Assembly (NCBI GenBank): GCA_932521025.1 | Contig: OW051468.1 | Coordinates: forward strand, 6,014,064-6,078,063 | Direction: 5' to 3' | Origin: Oscheius onirici | Taxonomy: Eukaryota > Nematoda > Chromadorea > Rhabditida > Rhabditidae | DNA: 64,000 nt | Shown: positions 34,738 to 44,852 of the stretch, piece after piece | Numbering within the stretch: the stretch's first letter is position 1 | How the letters are laid out: every line of letters starts with the position of its first letter | Notes under the pieces: generated by a model | Told to the model about the DNA's origin: nothing | What the model saw: only the letters and a program-made list of their open reading frames with translations | Database searches by the model: none | Position numbers and translations under genes: made by a program

Positions 34738-36194
34738 TCACGCAGAGGCTTTCTGACGCTCCAGCTCCTCTGCTACCCGTTGTAGTCGAGATTTTTTACG
34801 GACTGAATACATGCTTGTTTTTCAGTTTTTGATAGACTCACCGTTGACAAAAGTAATTTTGGAATGAGCTGATATGATCGAAGTACGGCTGGTCCGACTA
34901 CTCGTGCCGTTCAAAGGTGCGACTTTGTTCTTCGGCAAATGTATGACAGCGGCTTCTTCGAAAACTTCCGAGGATATGTTCGAGTCGTCCAAAGGCGGGG
35001 AGACCAGTTCCCTCTCCACAGGAATTTCTTGTTCTGGCTTCTTTGAGCCGCTGATCTCCTGAGTTCCTCGAATTATAAAAAAATCTGAAAAGGTTAAACC
35101 TGCATTGGAACGTCCCCGTTGAGTCGATTCTCATGTTCCATCTGCATCAGCCTCAATTTTCTAGCCGCTCTTGCCTCTTCTTGCCGCTGTTTCAACTGTG
35201 CTTCGGCCTTTTCGACGCCCTCTTGGAGTAAGACCCAGTGTTCGATAATTTTGTCGATAAATGCACAAAATGTTAGATGAAAGGGTTCTTTGCATTTGTC
35301 GGCTAGCTCTCGGACAGTCTCTGCCTTCTTTCTGGGAGCAGACTGATTGATCTTGTTCACATGGGTCACATAGGAAAACTGCCGGTATTGGGCACAGAGA
35401 CGGTGCAAATCTGCCTGGAATACTCTGATTTTGGGGTAAAAGAAATGAGCTACATCGTTGGTGAACTCCATTTCGTCCACACGGCCATGGTCGACTTTGT
35501 TCAGGACGAAGAGTATCGGTTTTCCGTAGACATTCTTATGAGAAATTACTTTGTTTATGCAGTCGTACGCCTAGAAAAGAACAACGTTTCTTTCTCAAAA
35601 TACGATGTTTCCAAGAGTTCAGAGTCAACATGGTTTGGCATGTTTGGTCCCATTTTGAAAAAAACGATTCCTAGTCTTTTAGATTTTCTACAAAGTTGTA
35701 GAGGAGATCGAAAGCTACAACTTTGCAAGACTTCAAAAACCGAAAACAATTACGTACCCTATGTTCTCCCGAGCAAGAAAAAGCTTCAAAAATAACCAAC
35801 TGAACGCACCTCAGCTTTCCTCTCTGTATCATCCGTGTCTACCACAAAAATGACGCCATGAACCTCTGCATAGTAGTTGTCCCAAATGTCGCGAATTCTC
35901 TCTCCGCCGCCCAAATCGTAGACACAGATGTCGAAACTGTGACTGTAGACCATGGTAACCTTGGAAAAGCCATTAGTGCTCAGAACGTTTGTTGGATCTT
36001 CTAGAAGACGCAAAATAAAATGAAAAGAAACTGAAGAGTACCTCCTTTTATGATCTTGAGAATGGACGTCTTGCCAGCGTTGTCAATGCCCACACATGTC
36101 AGTTTGACCTCCCTTTATTGGAAACTTTAAAAAAGTGGAAACAGACTGACCGGACTACATTCGGGCGAGAATTGCAACAGCAACCGAAGACCAT
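34738..36194 (-). CDS. arl-13: ARL13B-like small GTPase (ciliary)
   Basis: A cilia-associated ARF-like GTPase. The first exon starts MVFGCCCNSRPNVV, with clustered cysteines like the palmitoylated N-terminus of ARL13 proteins. A short intron joins to REVKLTCVGIDNAGKTSILK, the P-loop. Then come VTMVYSHSFDICVYDLGGGE (switch 2, with DLGGG where the usual Gln is replaced, as in ARL13B), RIRDIWDNYYAEVHGVIFVV and the NKVD guanine-specificity motif (near 35494). The extension is coiled coil (VEKAEAQLKQRQEEARAARK), and the last exons end VRKKSRLQRVAEELERQKAS. An intron near 35573-35810 carries the short palindromic repeat. It is convergent with aph-1. Confidence 0.9.
35686..35734. repeat. Short palindromic repeat in an arl-13 intron
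   Basis: TTCTACAAAGTTGTAG, then AGGAGATCGAAAG, then CTACAACTTTGCAAGAC. A close copy of 23431-23480 on the same strand. Confidence 0.7.
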
Positions 36195-37043
36195 GTGGCA
36201 TGGGGACGAGCTCTTACCGAGGGGACCAAATGGAGGAGGAAGACAGCTGACTGCTCACCTCTCCGCAACCATGGCAACTTATCGCCAGGCCGGAAGATTG
36301 GGTGACCAATTGGGACGGATGTTTTGAAAGCTTCTGAACAATGGAAGACGGGGAAGTTTTCGCAACTAGGGTGCTCAATTTTGAAAAGAACCGACTCAAC
36401 TGTCCGGAGAGAATTGGATAATGTTCAAGAATTAGCCATTAAGTATTTCTAACATAAAATACTATCCTGTTGTCCTATCCAATGTACAGAATTTTGATAG
36501 CAACTGGTAGTATGGGTACCAGAACCTGAGAATGGAAGGAGCGATACATCTCTGTACCCAAACGAGAACGCTTTTTACTATTTCGCATAAACAATAGGTT
36601 GAGGCTCAGATGGGCTAGAAGGAGGCGAAAGAGACTCTTGACCTTGACAACTCCTGCTCACAATAGATTCTTCTTTACACATCTACTGTCTACAATGATT
36701 CCCTCTGAAGAATCAAGGTGAGATTCTAGCAGACTCCGAAGACTGCAGAAGGATTTCAGCAAAGAGAGGGGAGGAGAAGAAGTCCTCATCGTCACCAAGT
36801 TATGAACCGCCTACGATCTGCTGAAAATCAGGATGGACCGATGTCTCGCCAAAATCTCCAAATAGAAAGGAGAGTTTTAGTCTGACAGATTCGATTAACT
36901 GAACTAGTACTTCGCCTCAAATCAACCTCAGGGTTGACCTGCAGATATCAAAATAGAGTTGGCGCTTTCTATGACTCCAAAAGACAGATTGGCACTTTAA
37001 ATATTGGCTGACTGTTTGAAATGCTTCATTCATATCAGTTACT
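36195..37043. other. Intergenic region upstream of arl-13
   Basis: About 850 bp between the arl-13 start and the stop of the tail-anchored gene, both on the minus strand. No exons or repeats were recognised. It should include the arl-13 promoter. Confidence 0.5.
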
Positions 37044-37454
37044 TTACTTCTTCAGGTAGAAGGCGATGATTACGGCCAGAAAAATGACAAAGAGTGCCAT
37101 GGCTGCCTTCCACCAGCCAGCAGCAGCAGTATGAACAGTAGGTGGCTTCTCCATAGATTCTTCTCCAATGAGCTGGTTCAGGTAGTTGATCGTGTCGGTT
37201 CCCGGCTCCGTGACGACGTCGTTGTTGATGCTCTCCACACTCAGGCTCGTTCTTCCTGGCGACGGGACAACGTCATCAGTTCTCTCGACCATTTTCATAG
37301 CTCTTTGCTTCTTGATGGAGCGAAGACGGTTCACCTTCAGTAGCTTCTTTTAGTTTTCTTTCAACTGTCAACTGACCTCTCGCTTATGCTCCTCCTTGCT
37401 GAAAACTTGCGACTGGCCAACTGCATCCTCCGGTCTGCCCGATTTGTCAGCCAT
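37044..37454 (-). CDS. Tail-anchored small membrane protein, family not recognised
   Basis: Two exons. The first reads MADKSGRPEDAVGQSQVFSK and then EEHKRE. A 42-nt intron follows, then VNRLRSIKKQRAMKMVERTD and a Ser/Asp-rich linker (VESINNDVVTEPGTDTINYL), ending with a single C-terminal hydrophobic span, WWKAAMALFVIFLAVIIAFY, and LKK at the very end. This layout, a cytosolic basic segment plus one C-terminal span and no signal peptide, is that of a tail-anchored ER or outer-membrane protein. About 122 residues. The terminal Lys-Lys could favour ER retention, which is inference. Confidence 0.65.
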
Positions 37455-37917
37455 CTGTGGGGTAACTGCTTGCTAACTGAAGCCAACGACTATTGTAAAC
37501 TTTGCGAAGCAGTAATTTATTGTATTCTCTTTTCTAATTGTTTTCTAATTGCTTTTGTTAACTTTTATGGAGTAAATATGCAAACCACTGTATACCAAAT
37601 GAAGAAGTTGGAGTCAGGCTTGTTGATTTCTTGAGCCGCGCCGCAGAATTCAGCGCTCCGGTCAAGAGGCGCGCCGCGCTGCAGGATTCAGCGCTGACCA
37701 CAGAGGCGCGCCGCGGCGCAGAGGATTTGGGCGGAATTTGAAAAACAAAGCAGGTTTTTGCATTTTTAAGTGCTTTATACTCTTTCTTTCGACTTCTAGG
37801 TGGTTTTAATCGATTCAGCGTGAAAAAAAATACCCTAGAAACGTCTAAATTTGAAGAGAAAACATGGAGAAGTGGAAGAAAACAGTTTTTCACCCACTTT
37901 GCACCTTTCTAGTTTTC

Positions 37918-38338
37918 GGTAATACTTCGGCCGGCACCGCTCTATTTGAATATTTTTGGCGGGAACTTGCGCCAAACGTCGAAATTTTCCTCTTTTTTTG
38001 ACCTTTTTCACTTATTTTAGCACTTTCTAAGTGCGTTCATTGAATTCTACGTAAAAAATTACCCCTGGAGTGATCAAAGTGCTCGAAAATACGACCGAAA
38101 TAGGCATTTTGGTCATTTGCTCGTTATCATAGCCGATTTTCGCAAATCCAAGCTTTTTTGGTGCAACTTACACCCTCTAGGCTTAATTTTTCACGTAGAA
38201 TTCAATGAACGCACTTAGAAAGTGCTAAAATAAGTGGAAAAGATCTAAAAAAGGGAAATTTGGACGTTTAGCGCAAGTTCCCGCCAAAAATATTCAAATA
38301 GGGGGGGGGGGCGGGGGTGCCAGCCGAAGTCACGGCGT
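37918..38338. mobile_element. Foldback MITE A
   Basis: About 420 bp. Its arms (about 37918-38065 and 38180-38338) are inverted copies: ATTTGAATATTTTTGGCGGG, then CACTTATTTTAGCACTTTCT and GTGCGTTCATTGAATTCTAC on one side and their complements on the other. The outer tips carry CTTCGGCCGGCACC and GGTGCCAGCCGAAG. The right arm has an 11-G run. No coding capacity. Confidence 0.75.
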
Positions 38339-38859
38339 GTTACGGCCAGGCTTGTTGATTTCTTGAGCCGCGCCGCAGAATTCAGCGCTCCGGTCTAGAG
38401 GCGCGCCGCGCCGCAGGATTTGGCTCTGTATTCTGGCGGCAATTTCAAAAAAAAAAGTTGTGCTAAGCCCCTCCGGGGTTGAGTGACTTAGTTTTGTCCT
38501 TTTCAAAACAGATAACAGTTACAGTTTGTTGTTTGATTCCTCTCCAGTTCAATTAATAGATAGGAGTAGCTTAAATACTTTACACAAAGCAAAAAGACAA
38601 TCTGCAACTGAGACAGATCTCTGTCCCTCTGTTTCTGTGTCCATCTGTCCCTTTGTAACTTCGTCCCTCTTTCTCGCATCCCTGTCCGTGCTCCTGTTCT
38701 TCTCTATCCTTGTTCTCTTGTTCACCCCGTTTGAACTAAACTTATAGTAGGAACCCCCCCTCCCCCCCTGAACGCTTTCCCGTATTCCTAATCTGCATTT
38801 GATTCTTTACTGTCTGAAAACTGAAAGTCAAAAATAATCAAAGTCCATGCAATTGACTT

Positions 38860-38990
38860 GTCTAAACTTGTTACACTAACTCTTTTCCCCTTAATTGTGC
38901 GCACAAATTGCTCCATTTTGATTAACAATTAAAGCTTCCGACAGACAGACAGAGACGCGAGAGCATTTTAAAATAGATAGATTGTGCATT
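38860..38990. repeat. Dispersed repeat inserted in the hAT left arm
   Basis: Contains TTGTGCGCACAAATTG and GCATTTTAAAATAGATAG and resembles 33430-33560. It lies in the segment of the hAT left arm that has no match in the right arm, so it probably inserted later. Confidence 0.5.
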
Positions 38991-39594
38991 TCAGTTTTAT
39001 TGTTTCTTTCCTCTCACGTAAGTTTTTTTGCCTTTGTTTTTTTTCTTCTTGTTCTTTGTCTTTTTTCTTTCTCTTTCTTCTTTTTTAAGCTTTCTTAATA
39101 TCTCACTCGATTTTGCGTCAAATTCTACCTCCAGTTTCGTACTTTTTCATCTTATGAAGGCTGAAAAAGCACAAATTGAAGACTGAAAATTGGTTTTGGG
39201 CAATTCTCTTCTTATTTCATACGGTTTTCAGCTCTAAAATCCTGTTTTTCGCCAATGATCACGGTGGACTCGTTTACTAACGCCCTTGGAACTGTTTCTT
39301 TCAGAGTTGCTCCAGTGGCCGGCTCAAATTTGCACCTTCCATCTTGAGAATACACAATTTTTGCTGTTTCATTACATAAAATTGTCTTATATCACTGCTT
39401 CTACCAATGGACAAACTAGGGTTTGATTTGAAAAGAGTTTCTTTACTGTTCAGTACAAAACAAGGTACGACGTCGTCAGCCGACTTCGCCGTCTGGTAAA
39501 GTAATTATTCGTCTTCTACGTCGTCGGAATCAAGGACAGGTCTATTTTCTTTCTGCGCTGTGATCATCCTCATCATCATCATCTTTTCCACCTT

Positions 39595-40055
39595 TCACGG
39601 TTCAGTCCTCGTACGGTTATGATCCACCACCTGCTTTAGGTGGCTAAACGCCCTCTCGCAGACGGCCTCACTTGAAGCAGCCGCGAATACGATTTTCGCC
39701 ACTTGGAAGAGAGTGGGAAGCTTTGTCTGGTGGTCTGGCCAGAACTCGTCCGGGGTAGCTCGTGACTCGGAAAATCATTTAGATTTTTCGACACTGTTCT
39801 GATTTACGTTTTTTTGTAGTGCTGGTACTTTTTCAGCTCAGAATCAGTCTCTTGTATTTCGTCAGGAATTATTCCCGCAGAGGCAAACTCTTCGTAGAAG
39901 TTTTGAGAGTACCTTCGATCAGACACGCTGGGAATAGCTGGTTTTATGAGTGGGTAAAGTTCGTGTCCTTTATGATAGCCTTCGTTTGTTCTTTCCTTTT
40001 CCTTGTAGCAATGTTCTCTTCCGTCTTCTTTGTTATTGGCGAAATATTTCCCCAT
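39595..40055 (-). pseudogene. hAT transposase remnant (dimerisation domain)
   Basis: On the minus strand, the segment near 39595-39760 reads ATPDEFWPDHQTKLPTLFQV, then AKIVFAAASSEAVCERAFSH and LKQVVDHNRTRTE. This is the C-terminal hAT dimerisation region, with the hydrophobic P-L-F-VAK stretch and the SSEAVCERAFS motif. A separate upstream frame (39804-40055) encodes a charged piece ending KKYQHYKKT. Stops separate the pieces and no N-terminal zinc finger or catalytic region is visible, so the transposase is degenerate. Confidence 0.75.
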
Positions 40056-40523
40056 CTACAAGAGTAATAAAACTTTTCATACAGGAACTCAGTTTTCTAC
40101 AGCTACCGAATATACTAACTTTCAGCTTCGACTTTTTTTAAAGGTTATAATAAACAGTATTAGAGATAAATGCGCGCATTTTTATTAGTAAAAGACGTGA
40201 AAATGGTTGATTGGAGCAAAGAGTAAATATGTTGGCGAAATCAAGGCTGAAAATGGTGAAATCCAGTTGGCTGTATTGAAAATAGATATTTAGAAAGCTT
40301 AAAAAAGAAGAAAAACAAAGAACAAGAAGAAAAAAAAGGCAAAGAAAAAAAGCAAAAAAAAACTTACGTGAGAGAAAAGAAACAATAAAACTGAAATGTA
40401 CAATTTTTTGAAATTGCCGCCAGAATACAGAGCGGAATCCTGCGGCGCGGCTCACCCCTGTAGCCAGCGCTGAAAGGCGCGGCGCCGCAAAATCAACAAG
40501 CCTGTTTACGGCCGTTCCCACCC

Positions 40524-40943
40524 AGGGATGGCAAACCTGGCCGAAAAAATCGCGCCGGCCAGGTTGAGCCAGGCCAGGTTAGCTTGTAAACAGCGCGCCG
40601 AACCTGGCCCAACCTGGCCAGGTTGGGCCAGGTTTGGCGGCTAGGATCGCGGCGGGTTACTGTAGCAAATCGATAAAACTCCATTTTTCTTGTAGATTCT
40701 TGTACTAGATGTTATTTTTTTACCTTTTTCCGTTGCAACACGTTATAAAGTCACCAACAACGACAATAAAATAAGAAAACTAGAGAAAAATCGAGTTTTA
40801 TCGATTTGCTACAGTAACCCGCCGCGAGGGTCCCGCCGCGATTCTAGCCGCCAAACCTGGCCCAACATGGCCGAACCTGGCCAGGTTTGGCGGGCTGTTT
40901 ACAAGCTAATCTGGCCTGGCCGGTCGGCCAGGTTTGCCATATC
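40524..40943. mobile_element. Foldback MITE B
   Basis: About 420 bp with arms at 40524-40687 and 40795-40943. The tips are ATGGCAAACCTGGCC and GGCCAGGTTTGCCAT. The arms contain tandem CAACCTGGCCAGGTTGGGCC units and share TTACTGTAGCAAATCGATAA and AATCGCGGCGGG. The centre of about 107 bp is AT-rich. No coding capacity. Confidence 0.8.
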
Positions 40944-41002
40944 TGTCCCACCTGCCCACCAAATTCTACCGTAATCCTAATTACAGTGTACCTGCAGTAC
41001 GA

Positions 41003-41279
41003 AGAAGCGAGATGGCGCAGTGGTAGGAGGCGCCAGCGTCAATCTAAAGGTCCCAAGTTCAAACCCGCTTCTGCCCAACCAAGGCATCCATCCTCCCGAG
41101 GTCGGTAAATTGGTAGCAGCATGCTACGAAGATAAAGCGTTCTTGGAGTCAGTCTTGGCACCTGTCCAGATTATAGAACGTAAGCCTGATTTCTCTGGCC
41201 CCTCAGATTAGACCCGCACGCAATTGAGCTTGCTCTGGCGTTGATTACGGGATAAACTTTACCTTTTATCTTTATCTAC
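41003..41279 (+). mobile_element. tRNA-derived SINE
   Basis: The head has a polymerase III A box (TGGCGCAGTGGTAGGAGG, 41013-41030) and, about 40 bases later, a B box (AGTTCAAACCC, 41056-41066). AGAAGCG (41003-41009) can pair with CGCTTCT just after the B box, echoing an acceptor stem. T-stem pairing is poor, so it is not a working tRNA. An unrelated body follows, and the 3' end is a short pyrimidine-rich repeat (CTTTACCTTTTATCTTTATC), typical of SINE tails. Confidence 0.7.
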
Positions 41280-41520
41280 AGTACGTCTACAGTAATCCAG
41301 GGGCGCGCATTCAAAGCTATTTTATCATTTTTTTAATACTAAAGTATTACCTAGTTTTCTCTTCAATTTTTTATCAAAATATATAGACGTTTCTAGGGTA
41401 TTTTTTCATGCTGAATTGATTAAAACCACCTAGAAGTCGAAAAATGAGTAAAAAGCACTTAAAAATGCAAAAAACTGTTTTCTGTGCTGCGCGTCGCGCC
41501 TCTGTGGACGGCGCTGAATA

Positions 41521-41787
41521 CTGGCCTGAAAAGTTCGACCCGCGGGCAAATTTTGGAAAAAGGGGTGGTTTTTGTCCAAAATCTGCATTTTTTCGTATTT
41601 TTAGTAAAAAAAAAGGTCAGCACAATATTTCAATATTATTATTAAGCGCCAGGGCGGCGACAGCCGTCGTTAGACGGCTGGTTTAGTTTTAAAATGCACT
41701 ATTATATGACCAGCTTCATTTTCGGTCCGGTCCCGGTCCGACGGCCAAGTCTGGGGACCGGGCCGGCCCGATCCGTTGACATGTCTA
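41521..41787 (-). mobile_element. GC-capped MITE, copy 3 (truncated)
   Basis: The reverse complement starts TAGACATGTCAACGGATC, followed by a GGGCCGGCCCG-type cap and a CCGAAAATGAAGCTGGTCAT core, matching 58389-58674 and 32397-32701. It carries a small extra hairpin near 41645-41685 (GACAGCCGTCGTTAGACGGCTG). Its inner end abuts the outer element's arm. Confidence 0.7.
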
Positions 41788-42184
41788 AATTGGAGGTTGT
41801 TGCGACGTTGACGATGTTTCTTTGCATTTTTCCTGACGTTCTGACTGGGTTTTCCTGCATTCCGTCACTTCGAAATAAACCTACCTATTCAACTACAAGC
41901 AAAAAATAAGCAGCAGAAATGGTCAATTTTGCCTCACGAATGTGAGGTTTTAGCCTAAAATATCTAGCTCACTTCGTTTTGGTAGTTTCTTACTGTGACA
42001 GTGTTTGGAACAGAGCGACAAGTGAAGAATGGATGGGGAATAGGGTTGTCGCTCTGTGTCAGAACGAAATAATAGACAAGGAATCTTTTTCTCTCATCTA
42101 GCGCTGGAAGAGCGTTGCTATCCCTTTCTTGTTTATTTTCCCAATTGATACGCACTTTATAGTTTTGAAGCTCATTGGGCCAGA
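41788..42184. other. hrpk-1 upstream region with a diverged repeat
   Basis: The part near 42000-42140 contains CGCTCTGTGTCAGAACG and TAGCGCTGGAAGAGCGTTGC, a diverged copy of the 33268-33330 repeat (inverted there). CCAG at 42181-42184 directly precedes the start codon. Confidence 0.4.
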
Positions 42185-44007
42185 ATGAAACGGGATCATC
42201 AGGAGAACGAGTTTGACATTTCCAACAAGAAGCCGAAGCGTGACCCGTAAGTTTTTTTTTTCCCACTATTTCGTTCATTCTGATATTCTAGTTTCGAAAA
42301 ACGGCCTTTCTTTAGCTTCGCGGACGCCATTGCGAAAGGAAAATACGAGCTACGCCTTCTCGTTAGTAGAAAAAGTGCTGGTGGAATAATTGGCGTAAAG
42401 GGAGAGAACATCAAACGTTTGCGCAATGAAGTAAGCTTTATATACTGTAGTTATGATGATCACAATTTCAGTTTGATGCTCAAGTCGCAGTTCCAGCTTC
42501 GGATACTCCCGAGAGGACGGTCAGCCTTATCACTGTCATTGAAAAGATTATTCCCTTGTTCCAAGACGTACTGACCCGTCTAGAAGACGTTTGTTTTTCT
42601 AATTTATTTGTTAAACTGCTTTGTTCAGCTAAGCGACATTGGTAAGCATGAAGTGCGATTTCTCATTCACCAGAGCCACGCCGGCGCTCTTATCGGTCGT
42701 GCCGGAAGCAAAATTAAGGAACTTCGAGAGACGACCAGCTCACAAATCAAGGTCTATCAAAATGTTGCCCCAAAATCCACTGATCGTATATGTCTTGTGA
42801 TTGGAGATTCTTCGGGGGTAACGAATACTGCTCGTCTTATTGTCGAAGAGCTTCGAAATGTTGCTATCAAGGTACGTCGTTGTCTTCAGTACAATCAGAT
42901 AAGTTTAGGGCGGCTGGTCCAACTACGATGCAAACAATTATGATCCACAGTTTGCTCGGCAATATGGAGGATTTATCTCCGATGATTTCCAAGCTATCCA
43001 GCAAGCATCACGTCACTACGACAAAGATTTCCATCACAATCCTCTGCGCATTAGGTTAGATCTTTTTTCTGGGTCGAAACAATTATACTGTAGACGTGGC
43101 GGAACTGCTGGAACAAGCTTTGGTGGCGCTTCTGGACCAAGCTACGGTGGAGCTGCTAATCCCAGCTACAGCGGAACTGCTGGAACAAGTTATCCTGGAG
43201 CTGCCGGGTCAAATTATAGTGGAACTTCTGGAACAACTTATGGCAGAGCTTCCGGACCAAATTACGGTGGAACTGGACCAATTTACAGTGGAGCTGTCGG
43301 GTCAACTTATGGTACGACCGCCGATCCAAATTATAGTGGAGTTGCTGGAACAAGCTATGGCGGAAATGCTGGAACAAATTACCGCGGAGCCGCTGGTTCT
43401 AGTTATGGTGGCGGTGTTGGCCACAGCTATGCCGGAACTACGAGAACAAGTTACGGTGGAACTGCCGGACCGAATTACCACCAAATGAATATGCAGCAGA
43501 TGAACGCCCCTCCTCCAGTTCCTCCCGATTATGAAGTTCGGCGACACGGTGGCCGCAGGAAGACACCGGTAGTTTATAAAGGGGGAGAGCCTATCCAATC
43601 AGACCAGGTAATCTGCTTCTTTTCAAATTTTCGCAACAAAAAAGCTTAGGTCACTATCCCGGCAGATCTCGGCGGAGCTATCATTGGCAGAAATGGAAAG
43701 CGCATCAAGAGAATTCGCGAACAGTCCGGATGCTCCATCACCGTTGAGCCGCTCACTGAAAAAGAAGAGCGTATCATCACAATAACCGGAACGGCCCGTG
43801 AAATTGCAATGGCGCAATGGCTTCTTCAGAACGCGTAAGTTTTCTATTTATCAAGTGTGTGGGCGAGGTGAAGAGGGTCAAGTAGCGGATCGAGATCTTG
43901 ACATTGATCAATGTGTGTGGGTGTTTAATCTTGAATTTTTCAGTGTAACTTCATCCGATGAAGGTCAGCTCTACTATCCTGATCAGGTCGGAACGTCCTC
44001 CCAGTGA
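42185..44007 (+). CDS. hrpk-1: hnRNP K-like RNA-binding protein with three KH domains
   Basis: A poly(C)-binding nuclear/cytoplasmic RNA regulator. It starts [20 protein letters not shown], with a basic patch that may serve in nuclear import. KH1 is [20 protein letters not shown] with the loop GVKG; KH2 is [20 protein letters not shown] with the loop GRAG; KH3 is [20 protein letters not shown] with the loop GRNG. Between KH2 and KH3 lies a tandem array of about 8-9-residue units of the type YGGTAGxS (about 43092-43480), then [19 protein letters not shown] and [10 protein letters not shown]1, KH2, a disordered interaction region and KH3 is the hnRNP K architecture. The end is [11 protein letters not shown]. 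It is convergent with the rsbp-1 homologue. Confidence 0.92.
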
Positions 44008-44159
44008 AGTGATCCCTTGTTGAAATTTGTTATATTATTTGCTTTTTAAGTAAAACTTCTTATGTAAACGAAATGTTTATAACTTTTTGCTGCTGCAAAG
44101 ACTGACTGATAGAGCTTATCTTGCTGCGACGTATATTTACAATGAGGAGATTGTTTTGA

Positions 44160-44852
44160 CTAGATATCTGGGACTTTTAGGGGGAGAATTATGCCATAAT
44201 TGGTGCCTAGAAGACGGGTCAGGCATAGCTTGTCTTTAGCTTTGAGCATACACACTGCGGCCGACAGGAAGTAGCCCTTCTCCGTCGTGGGGTCACCTGA
44301 AATTAAGAATTTATATATTTTTACTCTAATACACTCACTTTGTCTGTAGGGGAAGATTCACTAGTTGAAAAATGGACGGTTATTAAATTTTCTAATGTTT
44401 CCAACATAGATTCCATATTGGCTATCTAAAAAACGGTTTTTTTCTCGATTTCGTTGTAAAACTCACCATTTGAGGCGTTATTGAAGGCTCTGTTGGGGCG
44501 GGAAAGGTTCGTTCCAAAGCGACACATCGCTTCATTTCTACCACGTAGGCAGCTACGCAGCCGATGAATTGGGACGCATTTCGGGTAAATTCTACTCCTA
44601 AAATGATTAGTTTTTTCTTTCTTTCACATTTCCCTACCTTCATGTCGGAGCTGTGGCAAAACGCAATTTCTTGCAGCTTCACAGGCTTTCAAACATGCCC
44701 TTCCCGCCGTTTCGACCTCCCTACAAAAACTGGTATAAAATAGCCTTGTTTTGTTGGAAATACCTGCGTAAAGAGGCACCATCTTGGGCCGTACCGATGC
44801 CCTGAGTTGCATGCCGGAAGAGAGCCAGTTGCACTTGGCATTCGTGCACCAG
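44160..44852 (-). CDS. rsbp-1: R7 RGS-binding protein (R7BP/RSBP-1-like), 5' exon missing
   Basis: Members anchor R7-type RGS proteins and Gbeta5 to membranes to speed G-protein turn-off in neurons. The first recognised exon reads LVHECQVQLALFRHATQGIG, then TAQDGASLR and EVETAGRACLKACEAARNCV, matching the core helix of R7BP, where a T-Q-V-A-L-Y stretch and an R-C/A-rich helix are conserved. Next come GVEFTRNASQFIGCVAAYVV, EMKRCVALERTFPAPTEPSI, MESMLETLENLITVHF, KGYFLSAAVCMLKAKDKLCL and TNYGIILPLKVPDI. Several cysteines are present; whether any is lipidated is unknown. The N-terminal exon upstream of 44852 was not found. Introns are about 40-60 nt. Confidence 0.7.

Larger units (their letters stand above)
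38347..40504. mobile_element. hAT-family DNA transposon with 8-bp target duplication
   Basis: The left end is CAGGCTTGTTGATTTC and the right end is AATCAACAAGCCTG, giving inverted ends that begin CAGG as in many hAT elements. The 8 bases before the left end (GTTACGGC, 38339-38346) match the 8 after the right end (TTTACGGC, 40505-40512) at seven positions, a typical hAT duplication. Subterminal sequence near 38980-39090 recurs inverted at 40300-40400 (CACGTAAGTTTTTTT). The left arm contains about 520 extra bases, including a dispersed repeat. Transposase remnants lie at 39595-40055. It is probably inactive. Confidence 0.8.
37615..41520. mobile_element. Outer inverted-repeat element, interrupted by several younger insertions
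   Basis: The left part (37615-37910) starts CAGGCTTGTTGATTTCTTGA, the same terminus as the hAT element at 38347. Its inner sequence (GACTTCTAGGTGGTTTTAAT and CCTAGAAACGTCTA) recurs inverted at about 41370-41500. The right terminus is missing, apparently replaced by the MITE at 41521-41787. Between the arms lie a foldback element, a hAT element, a second foldback element and a SINE. Confidence 0.55.

Noticed and set aside
39804-40067. Plus-strand 82-codon frame in the hAT element
   Set aside because: It is opposite the transposase remnant; the minus strand carries the recognisable hAT sequence.
43096-43488. 130-codon repetitive frame rich in Glu, Leu and Val
   Set aside because: A shifted frame over the hrpk-1 repeat array. 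The YGG-type frame continues in phase into KH3 and is the real one.
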